Part shown: positions 25,280 to 34,291 of the stretch, piece by piece | How the letters are laid out: every line of letters begins with the position of its first letter | Numbering within the stretch: position 1 is the first letter of the stretch | Notes under the pieces: model-generated | The model's input: the letters and a program-made list of their open reading frames with translations, nothing else | The model's database searches: none | What the model was told of the DNA's origin: nothing | Position numbers and translations under genes: made by a program | Origin: Acidobacteriota bacterium | GTDB lineage: Bacteria; Acidobacteriota; Terriglobia; Terriglobales; Acidobacteriaceae | Length of the DNA: 64,000 bases | Direction of reading: 5' to 3' | Assembly: GCA_021778845.1 (NCBI GenBank) | Contig: JAJYBU010000011.1 | Location: 41,353 to 105,352 of the forward strand

Positions 25280-28200
25280 TCATGCCTGCGTTCCTTTTTG
25301 CAGATCCGTTACCGGGGTCTGTACCGTCGGGTCGTTACGATGCATGAACGAGAAGAACACCGGAACAAACGTCAGCGTACCGAAGGTCGCAAGCAGCAAT
25401 CCTCCGATCACCGCGCGTCCCAGCGGTGCATTCTGCTCGCCCCCATCGCCCAGTCCCAACGCCATCGGCACCATCCCGATGATCATCGCCAGCGCCGTCA
25501 TCACCACCGGACGAAACCGTGTGAACCCTGCCGACAATGCCGCTTCCGTCGCACCGATCCCGAGTTCCAGTTGCTCTTTTGCAAAGCTCACGACAAGAAT
25601 CGAGTTCGCCGTAGCCACGCCCATGCACATGATTGCTCCGGTGAGTGCAGGAACGCTGATGTGCGTCCCCGTCAGGAACAGCATCCATACGATCCCTGCA
25701 AGTGCACCCGGCAGCGCCGCAATGATGATGAACGGATCCAGCCAGCTCTGAAAGTTCACCACGATCAGAGCATAGACCAGCACAATCGAGAACAGCAGCC
25801 CCAGCACCAATCCCGTAAACGACGAGTGCATCGTCTGCACCTGGCCGCGCACGAGAATCTCCGTACCGCGCGGTGCCTTAGCTTCATTCTCCTTCACGAT
25901 CGCGTCAATCTTGCTTGCGACGCTGGCCAGATCCGTGCCCTCCACCGAGCCATAGATATCGATCACAGGGCGTGCGTTGTAGTGGCTCACCGTTCCCTGC
26001 TCTGCGCCCCGCACAATCGATGCAAGATTGCCCAACACCTGTGGCTGCTGATTCGAACCGCTTATCGCAATAGGAAAATTTTCCAACTCCTGTAGGCTCA
26101 GAACGTCGTACTGCGGCGTCTGTACCGCAATGTTGTAGCTCACCAGGTTCTGCGGGTTAAGATAGAAGGTCGGTGCAGTCTGAAAGCTCCCACTCAAGCT
26201 TGTCAGCACATCACTTGCCACCGCGCTCTGGCTATACCCCACTTCCTGCGCCCGCGTTCGATCCACGTTGATCGTCCACTTCGGGAGATTGAATGGCTGC
26301 TGAATACGCAGATCAACCGTCCCTGGTATCTGGCTTATCTGCTGCATCATATGTTCCGCCAGTTCATGATCTTGATCCAGTGCCTGACCAATCACCTGCA
26401 CGTCGAGCTGCGCCGGCAAACCGAAGTTTAGAATCTGGCTCACCATGTCGGTGGGCAGATAGTAAAACCCCGTTCCAGTAAATTGCCGCGTCAGCTTATC
26501 GCGCAACACGCGCATATACTCCTCCGTCGGCTTATGCTTCCCTGCAAGTGTTACTAGAATGTCCGCATCTGCAGTACCCACCGGCGCCGAGTTTGAGTAA
26601 GACAAATTCAATCCCGAGTACGGAATCCCAATGTTATCGATGATCGTGCCTAGTTCCTTCGCCGGCAACTCGCGGTGAATGACACCCTCGATCTGATCGC
26701 ACAGCCTTGCTGTGTCTTCAATGCGCATTCCCGTGTGAGCACGTACATGCAGCTTGAACTGCCCGCTATCGACAGAAGGGAAAAAGTCCTGGCCGAGCCA
26801 TGGATATAACGCACCTATCGAGAGTGCCCAGAACGCAACAATAGCGAACAGGAAAACTCCTCGGTTCCCGAGGCATATGTTCAGCACTCCGTGATACCAG
26901 ATGCGCAGCTTTTCGAAATAGTGCTCGAAGGTGATCTGAAACCGGATAAATGGATTACGGCTGGCCTTCGCCTGATCGACCCGGTCGTGCTCATGTCCTC
27001 GCAGTAGATACTTGGCCATCGTCGGCACAATTGTCCGCGACAGAAAGTAGGAGGCCAGCATCGCAAACACAACTGCCTCGGCAAGTGGTACGAAGAGATA
27101 CTTTGCTACACCGCCAAGAAAAAACATCGGTACAAACACGATGCATATCGCGATGGTAGAGACGAAGGCAGGAACTGCAATCTGCGCGGCTCCGTCGAGA
27201 ATCGCCTGCTCAACCTCTTTGCCCTCCTCCAGATTGCGGTTGATGTTTTCGATCTCCACCGTCGCATCGTCGACCAGGATGCCAACCGCCAGGGCCAGGC
27301 CTCCGAGCGTCATGATATTGATCGTCTCGCCCAACGCCGCCAGCGCCAGCAAAGAGCAGATCACCGACAGCGGAATGGATACCGCGATAATCAGCGTCGA
27401 ACGCCAACTACCCAGAAAAATCAGAATCATCGCTGCCGTCAGGCAGGCCGCAATAATAGCTTCCCGTACCACGCCGCTGATAGCCCCACGCACAAACACC
27501 GACTGATCCGCAATCGGTTCGATCCGCAGCGCGGGCGGCAACTGGGAGAGAATAGATGGCAACTGCTCTCGAACGTTCTTGATGATATCGAGTGTCGAAG
27601 AGTTGCCGGTCTTCATAACCGTCAGCAGCGAGGCACGCTGTCCGTCAACGCGCACAATATTTGTCTGTGGCGGAAATCCATCGCGAACATTTCCAATGTC
27701 TCGGATGTAAATGGTGGCTCCATTATCCGTCTTGATCGGCATGTTGTTGAGCCCTGCAATAGTAGTAGGTGCGCTATTGGTCTCCACTTCGTAATCAACG
27801 TGCCCAATCTTCACATCGCCTGCGGGAAGAATAATATTCTGCGCGTTGACCGCATTCACTACATCGGAGGCCGACAATCCGTATGCCTGCAGTTTCTGCG
27901 TGTCAATATCCACCTGTATCTGGCGTTGTTTACCCCCGTAGGGCCAAGGTACGGATGCTCCCTGCACCGTCGCCAACTGCGTCCGAATAAAGTTCGTACC
28001 AAAGTCATTCAGTTGCTGCTCTGTAAGTCCTTTTCCAGACAGCCCCAACTGTAATATCGGAACGCTCGAAGCACTATATTGAATGATCAGAGGCGGCGTC
28101 GTCCCCAGCGGATACTGCTTCAACGTGGTTTGCGCAATCGCCGTCACCTGCGCCACCGCCTGCGATATATTCACCGTCGGACGAAAGTAGATCTTTACCA

Positions 28201-28474
28201 CCGACACACCATTCAGCGTCTGTGACTCCATGTGATCGATGTCATTGACCGTCGTTGTCAGAGCGCGCTCATAGGGCAGCACAATCCGGTTTGCAAGCTG
28301 TTCCGGCGACAATCCCGCATAGTTCCAGATCACCGAAACCACCGGAATATCGATGTTCGGAAAGATGTCCACCGGCGTCCGCAAGATCACCAGCGGGCCA
28401 ACAATAAAGAGCAGCAGCGACAGGACGACAAAGGTGTAAGGTCTCCTAAGCGCGAGACGAACAATCCACATCAA
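25280..28474 (-). CDS. RND multidrug efflux permease (AcrB/MdtB-like)
   Basis: A 1064-residue inner-membrane pump with the 12-segment RND topology: TM1 near residues 12-30, a long periplasmic loop, TM2-6 at about 335-480, a second loop and TM7-12 at about 865-1040. The proton-relay pair in TM4 is present (LAVGILVDDATVEIENINR), as is the TM1-proximal FPNIDIPVVSV of the family. The substrate is not predictable; it may be a drug, solvent or plant compound. First gene of the pump operon, with a candidate TetR operator about 95-120 bp upstream. Confidence 0.95.
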   Translation of the reverse strand: MMWIVRLALRRPYTFVVLSLLLFIVGPLVILRTPVDIFPNIDIPVVSVIWNYAGLSPEQLANRIVLPYERALTTTVNDIDHMESQTLNGVSVVKIYFRPTVNISQAVAQVTAIAQTTLKQYPLGTTPPLIIQYSASSVPILQLGLSGKGLTEQQLNDFGTNFIRTQLATVQGASVPWPYGGKQRQIQVDIDTQKLQAYGLSASDVVNAVNAQNIILPAGDVKIGHVDYEVETNSAPTTIAGLNNMPIKTDNGATIYIRDIGNVRDGFPPQTNIVRVDGQRASLLTVMKTGNSSTLDIIKNVREQLPSILSQLPPALRIEPIADQSVFVRGAISGVVREAIIAACLTAAMILIFLGSWRSTLIIAVSIPLSVICSLLALAALGETINIMTLGGLALAVGILVDDATVEIENINRNLEEGKEVEQAILDGAAQIAVPAFVSTIAICIVFVPMFFLGGVAKYLFVPLAEAVVFAMLASYFLSRTIVPTMAKYLLRGHEHDRVDQAKASRNPFIRFQITFEHYFEKLRIWYHGVLNICLGNRGVFLFAIVAFWALSIGALYPWLGQDFFPSVDSGQFKLHVRAHTGMRIEDTARLCDQIEGVIHRELPAKELGTIIDNIGIPYSGLNLSYSNSAPVGTADADILVTLAGKHKPTEEYMRVLRDKLTRQFTGTGFYYLPTDMVSQILNFGLPAQLDVQVIGQALDQDHELAEHMMQQISQIPGTVDLRIQQPFNLPKWTINVDRTRAQEVGYSQSAVASDVLTSLSGSFQTAPTFYLNPQNLVSYNIAVQTPQYDVLSLQELENFPIAISGSNQQPQVLGNLASIVRGAEQGTVSHYNARPVIDIYGSVEGTDLASVASKIDAIVKENEAKAPRGTEILVRGQVQTMHSSFTGLVLGLLFSIVLVYALIVVNFQSWLDPFIIIAALPGALAGIVWMLFLTGTHISVPALTGAIMCMGVATANSILVVSFAKEQLELGIGATEAALSAGFTRFRPVVMTALAMIIGMVPMALGLGDGGEQNAPLGRAVIGGLLLATFGTLTFVPVFFSFMHRNDPTVQTPVTDLQKGTQA

Positions 28475-28566
28475 AACTCCATTGGTCGTACTAGTACTTC
28501 ACTGTTGACAGAGTCTGCTTCCGACGCCTCATCCAGCACGTCGCACGCCTGACTCAAGTGGACAAC

Positions 28567-28593
28567 ACATACTGGACATACAGTTCAGTATGT
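28567..28593. promoter_or_regulatory. candidate TetR operator before the efflux operon
   Basis: The inverted repeat ACATACTG (28567-28574) / CAGTATGT (28586-28593), 11-bp spacer, sits between the TetR gene and the pump gene. The core shares ACTGTA..TCCAGTAT with the site at 29418-29433 upstream of the TetR gene, as expected for a shared repressor. Confidence 0.65.
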
Positions 28594-28607
28594 AGACGCA
28601 TCTCGAC

Positions 28608-29270
28608 TCATACAGGACTCCGTGATATTTTGCGGGCAGCCGGAGAACCAGGCATTCTCTTTTTCAACTCCCCGAGACATCGATACCCCGATCGCCTGAT
28701 TCCCCCGAAGACAGCTTCAACCATTGCTTCCGATTCTTGCTCACTAAGCGAGCCGTGCCCTGCTAGCAGGCGAAAGATCATCGGGCCATAGATCAGGTCT
28801 AGAACGATCTCGGAGTCTACCTCTCGACAGATCTCACCACGCTCTACCCCTCGCCTCCACATCACCCGCGCAGCATCGCGTCTTGCATAGAGAAAGCGCT
28901 CGCGAAACAGCGCCAGGAACTTCGGATCACTCTGACCCTCCGCAATGAACTGGCAGAAGAGCCGCCCAAGAGGAGACTTATAGAAGGCAGTCACTGACTT
29001 TAATTGCATGGTGAAATCCATCACCGCAGATCCGGTATCCGGCATCGCGACCCGTTCCGTCATCCCTCCCAGGTACGCATCCAGTGCCACCAGGCTCTTG
29101 TTGGGCCACCACTTGTAGATCGTCGTCTTGCTCACACCGGCTCTCCGCGCAATCGCATCCGCCGTGACTTGGCGCAGCGACTTGCGTTCCAGTAGATAAA
29201 GTGCCGCCTTCAAAATCGAAGCTTCTGCCTCAACGCTCCTGTGCCTTCCACGGGGCTTCGATTCATGCAT
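28608..29270 (-). CDS. TetR/AcrR-family repressor
   Basis: A 220-residue regulator. The N-terminal helix-turn-helix (about residues 20-65) is canonical: AILKAALYLL-like first helix, then VTADAIARRAGVSKTTIYKW. The C-terminal ligand domain resembles TetR_C_11. ATG 29270 is chosen over an in-frame TTG at 29297 because TetR proteins normally begin with a short basic tail such as this one. It is immediately upstream of, and in the same direction as, the RND pump operon, which it probably represses together with itself. Confidence 0.9.
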   Translation of the reverse strand: MHESKPRGRHRSVEAEASILKAALYLLERKSLRQVTADAIARRAGVSKTTIYKWWPNKSLVALDAYLGGMTERVAMPDTGSAVMDFTMQLKSVTAFYKSPLGRLFCQFIAEGQSDPKFLALFRERFLYARRDAARVMWRRGVERGEICREVDSEIVLDLIYGPMIFRLLAGHGSLSEQESEAMVEAVFGGIRRSGYRCLGELKKRMPGSPAARKISRSPV

Positions 29271-29417
29271 GGATAAAACGTCAAGTGACGGTTGCAACGA
29301 ACTGCTCCTCCTGCCTATTTCAGCTCAATCCACCAAGCGACGTCTGCCCAAATGGCGTACTTGCCGGCCCGCCACGGGGAGAAAACACTGACCATCCAGA
29401 TAATCTCTCAATTCTAA

Positions 29418-29433
29418 ACTGTACATCCAGTAT
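29418..29433. promoter_or_regulatory. candidate TetR operator upstream of the regulator gene
   Basis: ACTGTACATCCAGTAT shares ACTGTA and TCCAGTAT with the minus-strand reading of the operator at 28567-28593. It lies about 150 bp upstream of the TetR start, consistent with autoregulation. Confidence 0.55.
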
Positions 29434-29518
29434 CTACCAGCGCCTTGATTCCAACTGCTGCGGAAGGCACCTCGACCTCTGATTTCCCTGCCACCTCTTC
29501 TGGTAAGCTTTCACCAAC

Positions 29519-30454
29519 CTAGAACTCCAGCGTCACCTTCGAGTACACCGGGTCCCGAAAGGTCGAGTAGAACGCCTCCTTCAGCGGTGTGGAGCGAACC
29601 TGGAATATTCCCGGCCAGTCGATCACCTCGAAGACGTCTGGTGTCACCAGCGCCTCCAGTTGCCTGGCAGTAAATGGCGGATTCTTGTCCCACATGGCGT
29701 TCGCCTTCAGCAGCAGCCAGAACACGCGGTACGGCACCTTTTGTATGTGCGCCTTTGCTCCCGTCGCCTGCTTCAACAGCCGGATGAGATCGATGTAATC
29801 GATCCGCTCCATACCTGTAATGTTGTAGGCACCGGTCATCTCCGTCTCCACTGCCGAAGCGATAATGTCCGCAAAATCGCCAGCATACAACGGCTGGCGA
29901 AGAAACCGCCCATCGCCGGGCACAGGAAACACTGGTACCCTCTGCATGAAGCGTGCCAGCCACCCCACATGCTTGCGGTCGAACCAGCCAAACATCAGCG
30001 TTGGCCGCAGCACAACCTGCTTAATTCCCGAAGCCGCATTCAACGCCTCCTGCGCTTTCTTGGTCTCGGTATAGTCATCTACGGCCATCGAGTTCACCAC
30101 AGACGATGAAATGCTCACCGCATACTGCACCTTGTAGCGCAGCGCAGCGTCCAGCATCCTCTCGGTCGCCGTAATGTTATTCCGCACATACTCTTCGGGA
30201 AATAACCCGCCGATCTGGGCATGTCCAATCACCAGATGCGTGCACCCTTCCAGCTCCTGCTGCCACGCTCCAACCTCGGCCATATCCGCCTCGACCACGC
30301 GAATCTCCGGGTGCAACTGTCGCAAAATAGCAATATTCTTCGGATGCTTGTCGATAGCCACTAACTCACCCAGGCCCTTGCGTTTCAATCGCGGGAGCAG
30401 GTTCTGTCCGACGAGGCCCGCGGCCCCGGTGATGACAATTTTTCTCGTTGGCAT
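29519..30454 (-). CDS. NAD-dependent epimerase/dehydratase (extended SDR)
   Basis: A 311-residue extended short-chain dehydrogenase of the sugar-nucleotide epimerase type. The N-terminal nucleotide-binding motif is VITGAAGLVGQNLL; the catalytic triad can be placed at SSSVVNSM (Ser) and DDYTETK (Tyr and Lys). ATG 30454 has GGAG three bases upstream; an in-frame GTG at 30463 is the alternative. First of the surface-sugar region; the FAD oxidoreductase gene lies 147 bp upstream on the same strand. The substrate is unknown. Confidence 0.88.
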   Translation of the reverse strand: MPTRKIVITGAAGLVGQNLLPRLKRKGLGELVAIDKHPKNIAILRQLHPEIRVVEADMAEVGAWQQELEGCTHLVIGHAQIGGLFPEEYVRNNITATERMLDAALRYKVQYAVSISSSVVNSMAVDDYTETKKAQEALNAASGIKQVVLRPTLMFGWFDRKHVGWLARFMQRVPVFPVPGDGRFLRQPLYAGDFADIIASAVETEMTGAYNITGMERIDYIDLIRLLKQATGAKAHIQKVPYRVFWLLLKANAMWDKNPPFTARQLEALVTPDVFEVIDWPGIFQVRSTPLKEAFYSTFRDPVYSKVTLEF

Positions 30455-30601
30455 AGTCTCCACAATCAGGCTCGCGCAATATCAGGCGCGCTAGGCCCTT
30501 GAACCGCTGCTCCTATGTAACTATACCGTTTGCGTTCGCCCTGCATCGGGTGGCCGTTCCATCTATGCAACCAGGTTCCGGCGCCATCAAACGCCTTTGT
30601 T

Positions 30602-31891
30602 TCAGTTCGCCGCACCAACAGAGCGAGCCATCTCCGCGCCTAACCGCACGCTCTCCGCAATGCCGCGATCTTCCGGATAGTAGAAGCATGTATCGGCAAT
30701 CTGCAGTCCCCCAATCGGCGTTTGAACTGCAGGAATCTTCGCCGCGAAGCCCGGCTCGCAGATCGGCTGCCCATAGCGCAGACGCGCCACCTTCGTTCCG
30801 CGAAGATCACTCTCCTTGAGCAGCGGATTGATCCTCTGCAAACAGGCAAACGCTTCTGCGAGCAACTGCTCATCGGGCCAGGAAAACTTCACATGCGTCA
30901 CCGGCATGTAATACGGCACGTACACAATCACGTCGCCCCCAACACTCCGCAGGTTGGAGAACTCGATGATTCCCGGAATCTCTAACTCGGGTACAGAAAT
31001 ATTCACCCAGAAGTGCGGCGTCACGGCGCGCGCCAGCTTGAAGATGACGCAGATCACGCCGATATTATGAATCGCCTCATACCGCAGCTTCCAATCCTCC
31101 GGCAGGTCCGGCACCAGCGCGCTCACCAGTGGCGTTGGGGCCGTGCAGATCACTGCATCCGCAGCAAACGTCTGTCCTGCTGCCTGCACGCCCGTCACTC
31201 GTCCGTTCGCCGTCATCACCTGTTGTGCTGGCTCGCCAAGATGCACCCGCCCCCCGTGCGCCTTGATCCCTTCGATCAGCGCATTCACCAGCGTAATCGA
31301 GCCACCCTCTATATAGCCGAGCTGTTCCTCCATCATGCTCTTGCGCGAGCGCCCGATGCGCCGAATGCGCGTCCATATCCACGCCGCTGATATGTTATCG
31401 GCATACTCATAAAACTTATGATCGAACAGCGGCTTCCAGAACCGGTCATAGATCGAGCGTCCGCACCATCGCATGATCCAGTCCTTGGCCGACTCATGCT
31501 CAATGGCCGCCCAGCTATTCCGTCGAACGCACACCAACGCGAACAACCCGTACCGCATCTTTTCCAGCAGCGTCAGCGACGGATAGCGCAACAGGGAAAT
31601 AGGATCACCCCAAGGATGGAGCGCGCCATCGAAGTAGCCCATCGTCGTCTTCCGCCATCGCATTTTGTCCGCAATGCCAAGCTCTTCCATCAGCGCGAAC
31701 GTGGGCAGGTCCGTGCGGCATACAAAGTGATAAAAGCGCTCCAGCGACACGCCCCCGAAGTCGAAGTGGCCTGCCATGCCGCCGGGCTCTGGCGACGCTT
31801 CAATCACGTCCACCACATGACCTTCCTTCGCAGCGCGATACGCCGCTGCCAGCCCCATCGCTCCAGCCCCGATTACCACAACACGAGCCAT
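30602..31891 (-). CDS. FAD-dependent amine oxidase/protoporphyrinogen-oxidase-like protein
   Basis: A 429-residue flavoprotein with an N-terminal dinucleotide-binding motif (VVVIGAGAMGLAAAYRA) and the GG-doublet region (EASPEPGGMAGHFD), as in the COG1232/amine-oxidase fold that also includes UDP-galactopyranose mutase-like proteins. C-terminal FAD contact YYPEDRGIAESVRLG is typical. Homologues of this type are often found in polysaccharide loci, which fits the neighbours, but the reaction is not known. Its upstream 90 bp and first 13 codons are duplicated at 39706-39836. Confidence 0.85.
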   Translation of the reverse strand: MARVVVIGAGAMGLAAAYRAAKEGHVVDVIEASPEPGGMAGHFDFGGVSLERFYHFVCRTDLPTFALMEELGIADKMRWRKTTMGYFDGALHPWGDPISLLRYPSLTLLEKMRYGLFALVCVRRNSWAAIEHESAKDWIMRWCGRSIYDRFWKPLFDHKFYEYADNISAAWIWTRIRRIGRSRKSMMEEQLGYIEGGSITLVNALIEGIKAHGGRVHLGEPAQQVMTANGRVTGVQAAGQTFAADAVICTAPTPLVSALVPDLPEDWKLRYEAIHNIGVICVIFKLARAVTPHFWVNISVPELEIPGIIEFSNLRSVGGDVIVYVPYYMPVTHVKFSWPDEQLLAEAFACLQRINPLLKESDLRGTKVARLRYGQPICEPGFAAKIPAVQTPIGGLQIADTCFYYPEDRGIAESVRLGAEMARSVGAAN

Positions 31892-31981
31892 TCAAGATCC
31901 TCAACCATCGATTCGCTAAGACCGATCCATACCTCTACATCTGGTCGCTGCAGCCTGTTTACTCGTTTAAACTAGAGTGTA
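31852..31981. repeat. duplicated start/promoter segment (copy 1)
   Basis: About 130 bp covering the first codons of the FAD oxidoreductase gene and its leader match 39706-39835 without gaps but with scattered substitutions. Weaker similarity continues to about 32050 and 39905. The second copy now fronts a chimeric frame. Confidence 0.8.
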
Positions 31982-32079
31982 CACGGCCCCTCCTTCACCG
32001 CACGGCTCAGACCTTGATTCCCTCTTGCGGATGTCACTCCCAGGCATCGCACAAGCCCTCACACCATCGCCGCCTCGCT

Positions 32080-32480
32080 GGCGGCGTGTAGTACACCACA
32101 TAGAGAGTCCCTTGCTCGGAGGCGAGCCATCTTGCGTAGTGAACCGGAGCAAAAGGTGCTAACCCATAACACGCATTCGGTTCGAACGCTATCCCATAGC
32201 GCGGCTGAATATGCGGAATAAGGTCGTAGCCGTTCACCTCGCAGGTGCCCGGAAGACTGCGTCAGTCGCGACCGCAGAACACACCCAGCCGATCGTGGCA
32301 CGAAACGTCGAGGACTGCACGCTACGCAAGCATCCATACAGGCAGAGAAAATAGCGAACAGCCTTTGAATGTCCGTCATGAAGGTGACAAAAAAAGCACG
32401 AGGTACAGCGGCGAGAGTACCATCGCCACCAGCAGCGTGCTCATACGTACCGTGGTCAACGAGAATCCAAAAAGCTTGCA
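32080..32480 (-). pseudogene. deleted remnant of the GT-C membrane protein family
   Basis: Minus-strand reading gives KLFGFSLTTVRMSTLLVAM (about 32480-32420) joined directly to VLSPLYL, missing about 40 residues, then frame-shifted pieces equivalent to FMTDI..LFAI..CMDAC, and finally the C-terminal HIQPRYGIAFEPNACYGL and APFAPVHYARWLASE block (about 32237-32080). All align with the intact 580- and 573-residue neighbours. N-terminal codons are absent, so the locus lost its start and most of its middle. Confidence 0.85.
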
Positions 32481-34198
32481 GTTGGGAGATAGTTGACAAC
32501 GTAGAGTGTACCCGGTGCGGCGTAGGGCCAGCGGGAGTAGTGCACGGGGGCAAACGGTGCCGGGCCGTAGCAGGCATCGGGGTCGAAGGAAGCACCGTAG
32601 AGCGGGTGGATGTGAGGGGTGTAGCTATACCAACGCATGGGACAGGTGCTGGCGGGAAGAGGCGGCACACGAACATACGCGTGTGCGGGGAGCACGATCC
32701 TGGAGTCATTGATGTAAGGGGAGTGCTGGAGTTCGACAACGAAGTTATACTCCCAGCCGTTGTTGACGGAAGTGTCAGGAATGCCGGCAGCGCGGAGTTC
32801 GGAGGCGAGGGCTACGCGTGCACGATAGAACGCGAAGAAGTTATGGACGACGGTGACGCTGTAGACGGCAACGACTGCAATCAAAAGCACGCTGGCGGCG
32901 GGAAGATGCGGCTGGATGCGTTCCTGGTAGTAACGGACAAGGAATAGGAGAGCGACGATAAGCAGGCCGAGGAGATAGCGATCGTGGATGCCGGTGGTGG
33001 CGGCTCGGGGAACGAGGAGGAGGGTATAGGCGGCCGCGAATGGAAGCAACAGAACGGCAAGCTGTCCCCACGAGGTTCGCGCAGACGCATCGACGGAAGG
33101 CGGCGTCAGCCGGGGGCGAAGGAACGAGGCCAGGAGGCCGAGAAGACCGCCGAACGAGAGGACTGTCAGAACGATCTGAGCACCGGTGTGAAGAAAGACG
33201 GGTGGCTCTCCCTTGATGAGGAGAAATTGATAGATCGCATGCACGTTGACCCATTCGCCGATCTCCTCCGGAATGGGCTCAAGGGGGAAGGCGGAGCGCA
33301 GATGGCTGGGATGGATGGCCACGAAGATATAGCCGAGGAAGCATACGGCGATGATGGCCAGGGTGAGGACGCGCGTCCTGCGCACCTCGGCGAGAAACAG
33401 GGCGACCAGGGGAAGCAGTAGCAAGGCTGAATCGAGGACGCTATAGATCAACTCCCAGACAGCGTGCAGCGGAAGAAAGGTGTCGGGGATCAAGGGTTCA
33501 TGCACGTTATAGGGCTGGTGGAGAAACCAGAACATGCAACCCACGATGAACGCGGCACCCGCGAGGGTAGCTGCTGTGCCTATCAGGAGGACGCGACGCC
33601 TGGAGCGTAGTAGCCAAAGGGCGGACGGCACTATCACGAGGACCCCCAGCCAATCAATCTGGCGCGAACTGCCGCAGACGGCGTTGGCGGCAACGGCGAA
33701 GCACAGCCAGAGAATGGTGGAGCGATCCGTAGAAGCCTGGAGCGCGCGCAGACATCCGTAGATGCAGACGACGATACCGAAGAGGCCGCTGATATCGGTC
33801 ATGAAGGTGGCCGAGAGCAGGAGGTAGAGCGGCGAAAGAACCATGGCGAGGGTGCCGATGGTGGCGTTGCGCTCGGTGATGCCGGCCCTGACGAGCGTGC
33901 GCTGTAAGACGAAGGCCAGCATTATCGCCACCAGCAGTGTGCTCATGCGAACCGTCGTGTAGGAGAATCCGAAGAGTTTGATGAAGGCGGCACCGAGGTA
34001 AAGCTGCCAGCCGAGAAAGGGAGTCGTGTTCCCGTTGTAGAAGATATGGCCGGTGGCGGCCATCTTTTGTGCGATCAGGATGTAGGGTCCGTCGTCGCAT
34101 ATGCCCATGGTGGCGTAGGGGCGTGCGATGAGTTCGCACGCGAGCACCGCGAAGGCACAGAAGAGGGCGGGGATGCGTAACATGCGAGCTAGCGGCAA
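32456..34198 (-). CDS. GT-C-fold membrane glycosyltransferase-like protein, paralog 1
   Basis: A 580-residue integral membrane protein with about 11-12 hydrophobic segments. The first extracytoplasmic loop has CDDGPY, an acidic pair placed as in GT-C/PMT-type polyprenyl-phosphate-sugar transferases; FYNGNTTPFLGWQLYLG and FMTDISGLFG follow. The soluble C-terminal end carries HPLYGASFDPDACYGPAPF, shared by all copies. It starts with TTG after GGAGGCTGA; the same TTG context is kept in the other two copies. The last residues run into the remnant copy downstream. Probably transfers sugars to a surface polymer or lipid; the donor is unknown. Confidence 0.8.
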   Translation of the reverse strand: MPLARMLRIPALFCAFAVLACELIARPYATMGICDDGPYILIAQKMAATGHIFYNGNTTPFLGWQLYLGAAFIKLFGFSYTTVRMSTLLVAIMLAFVLQRTLVRAGITERNATIGTLAMVLSPLYLLLSATFMTDISGLFGIVVCIYGCLRALQASTDRSTILWLCFAVAANAVCGSSRQIDWLGVLVIVPSALWLLRSRRRVLLIGTAATLAGAAFIVGCMFWFLHQPYNVHEPLIPDTFLPLHAVWELIYSVLDSALLLLPLVALFLAEVRRTRVLTLAIIAVCFLGYIFVAIHPSHLRSAFPLEPIPEEIGEWVNVHAIYQFLLIKGEPPVFLHTGAQIVLTVLSFGGLLGLLASFLRPRLTPPSVDASARTSWGQLAVLLLPFAAAYTLLLVPRAATTGIHDRYLLGLLIVALLFLVRYYQERIQPHLPAASVLLIAVVAVYSVTVVHNFFAFYRARVALASELRAAGIPDTSVNNGWEYNFVVELQHSPYINDSRIVLPAHAYVRVPPLPASTCPMRWYSYTPHIHPLYGASFDPDACYGPAPFAPVHYSRWPYAAPGTLYVVNYLPTASFLDSR

Positions 34199-34291
34199 TC
34201 AGCCTCCGGGAAAATTGTGGTTGGGCGCGTCACTTGTCGCAAGGCGGAACCGTGTTCTTGTTGGTTCCAGCATAGCAATTCCGATGCGATC

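Noticed and set aside
32059..32739. Minus-strand frame of 226 codons spanning the pseudogene and the end of paralog 1
   Set aside because: It overlaps the tail of the intact paralog in another frame and reads as a mixture of frame-shifted family fragments.
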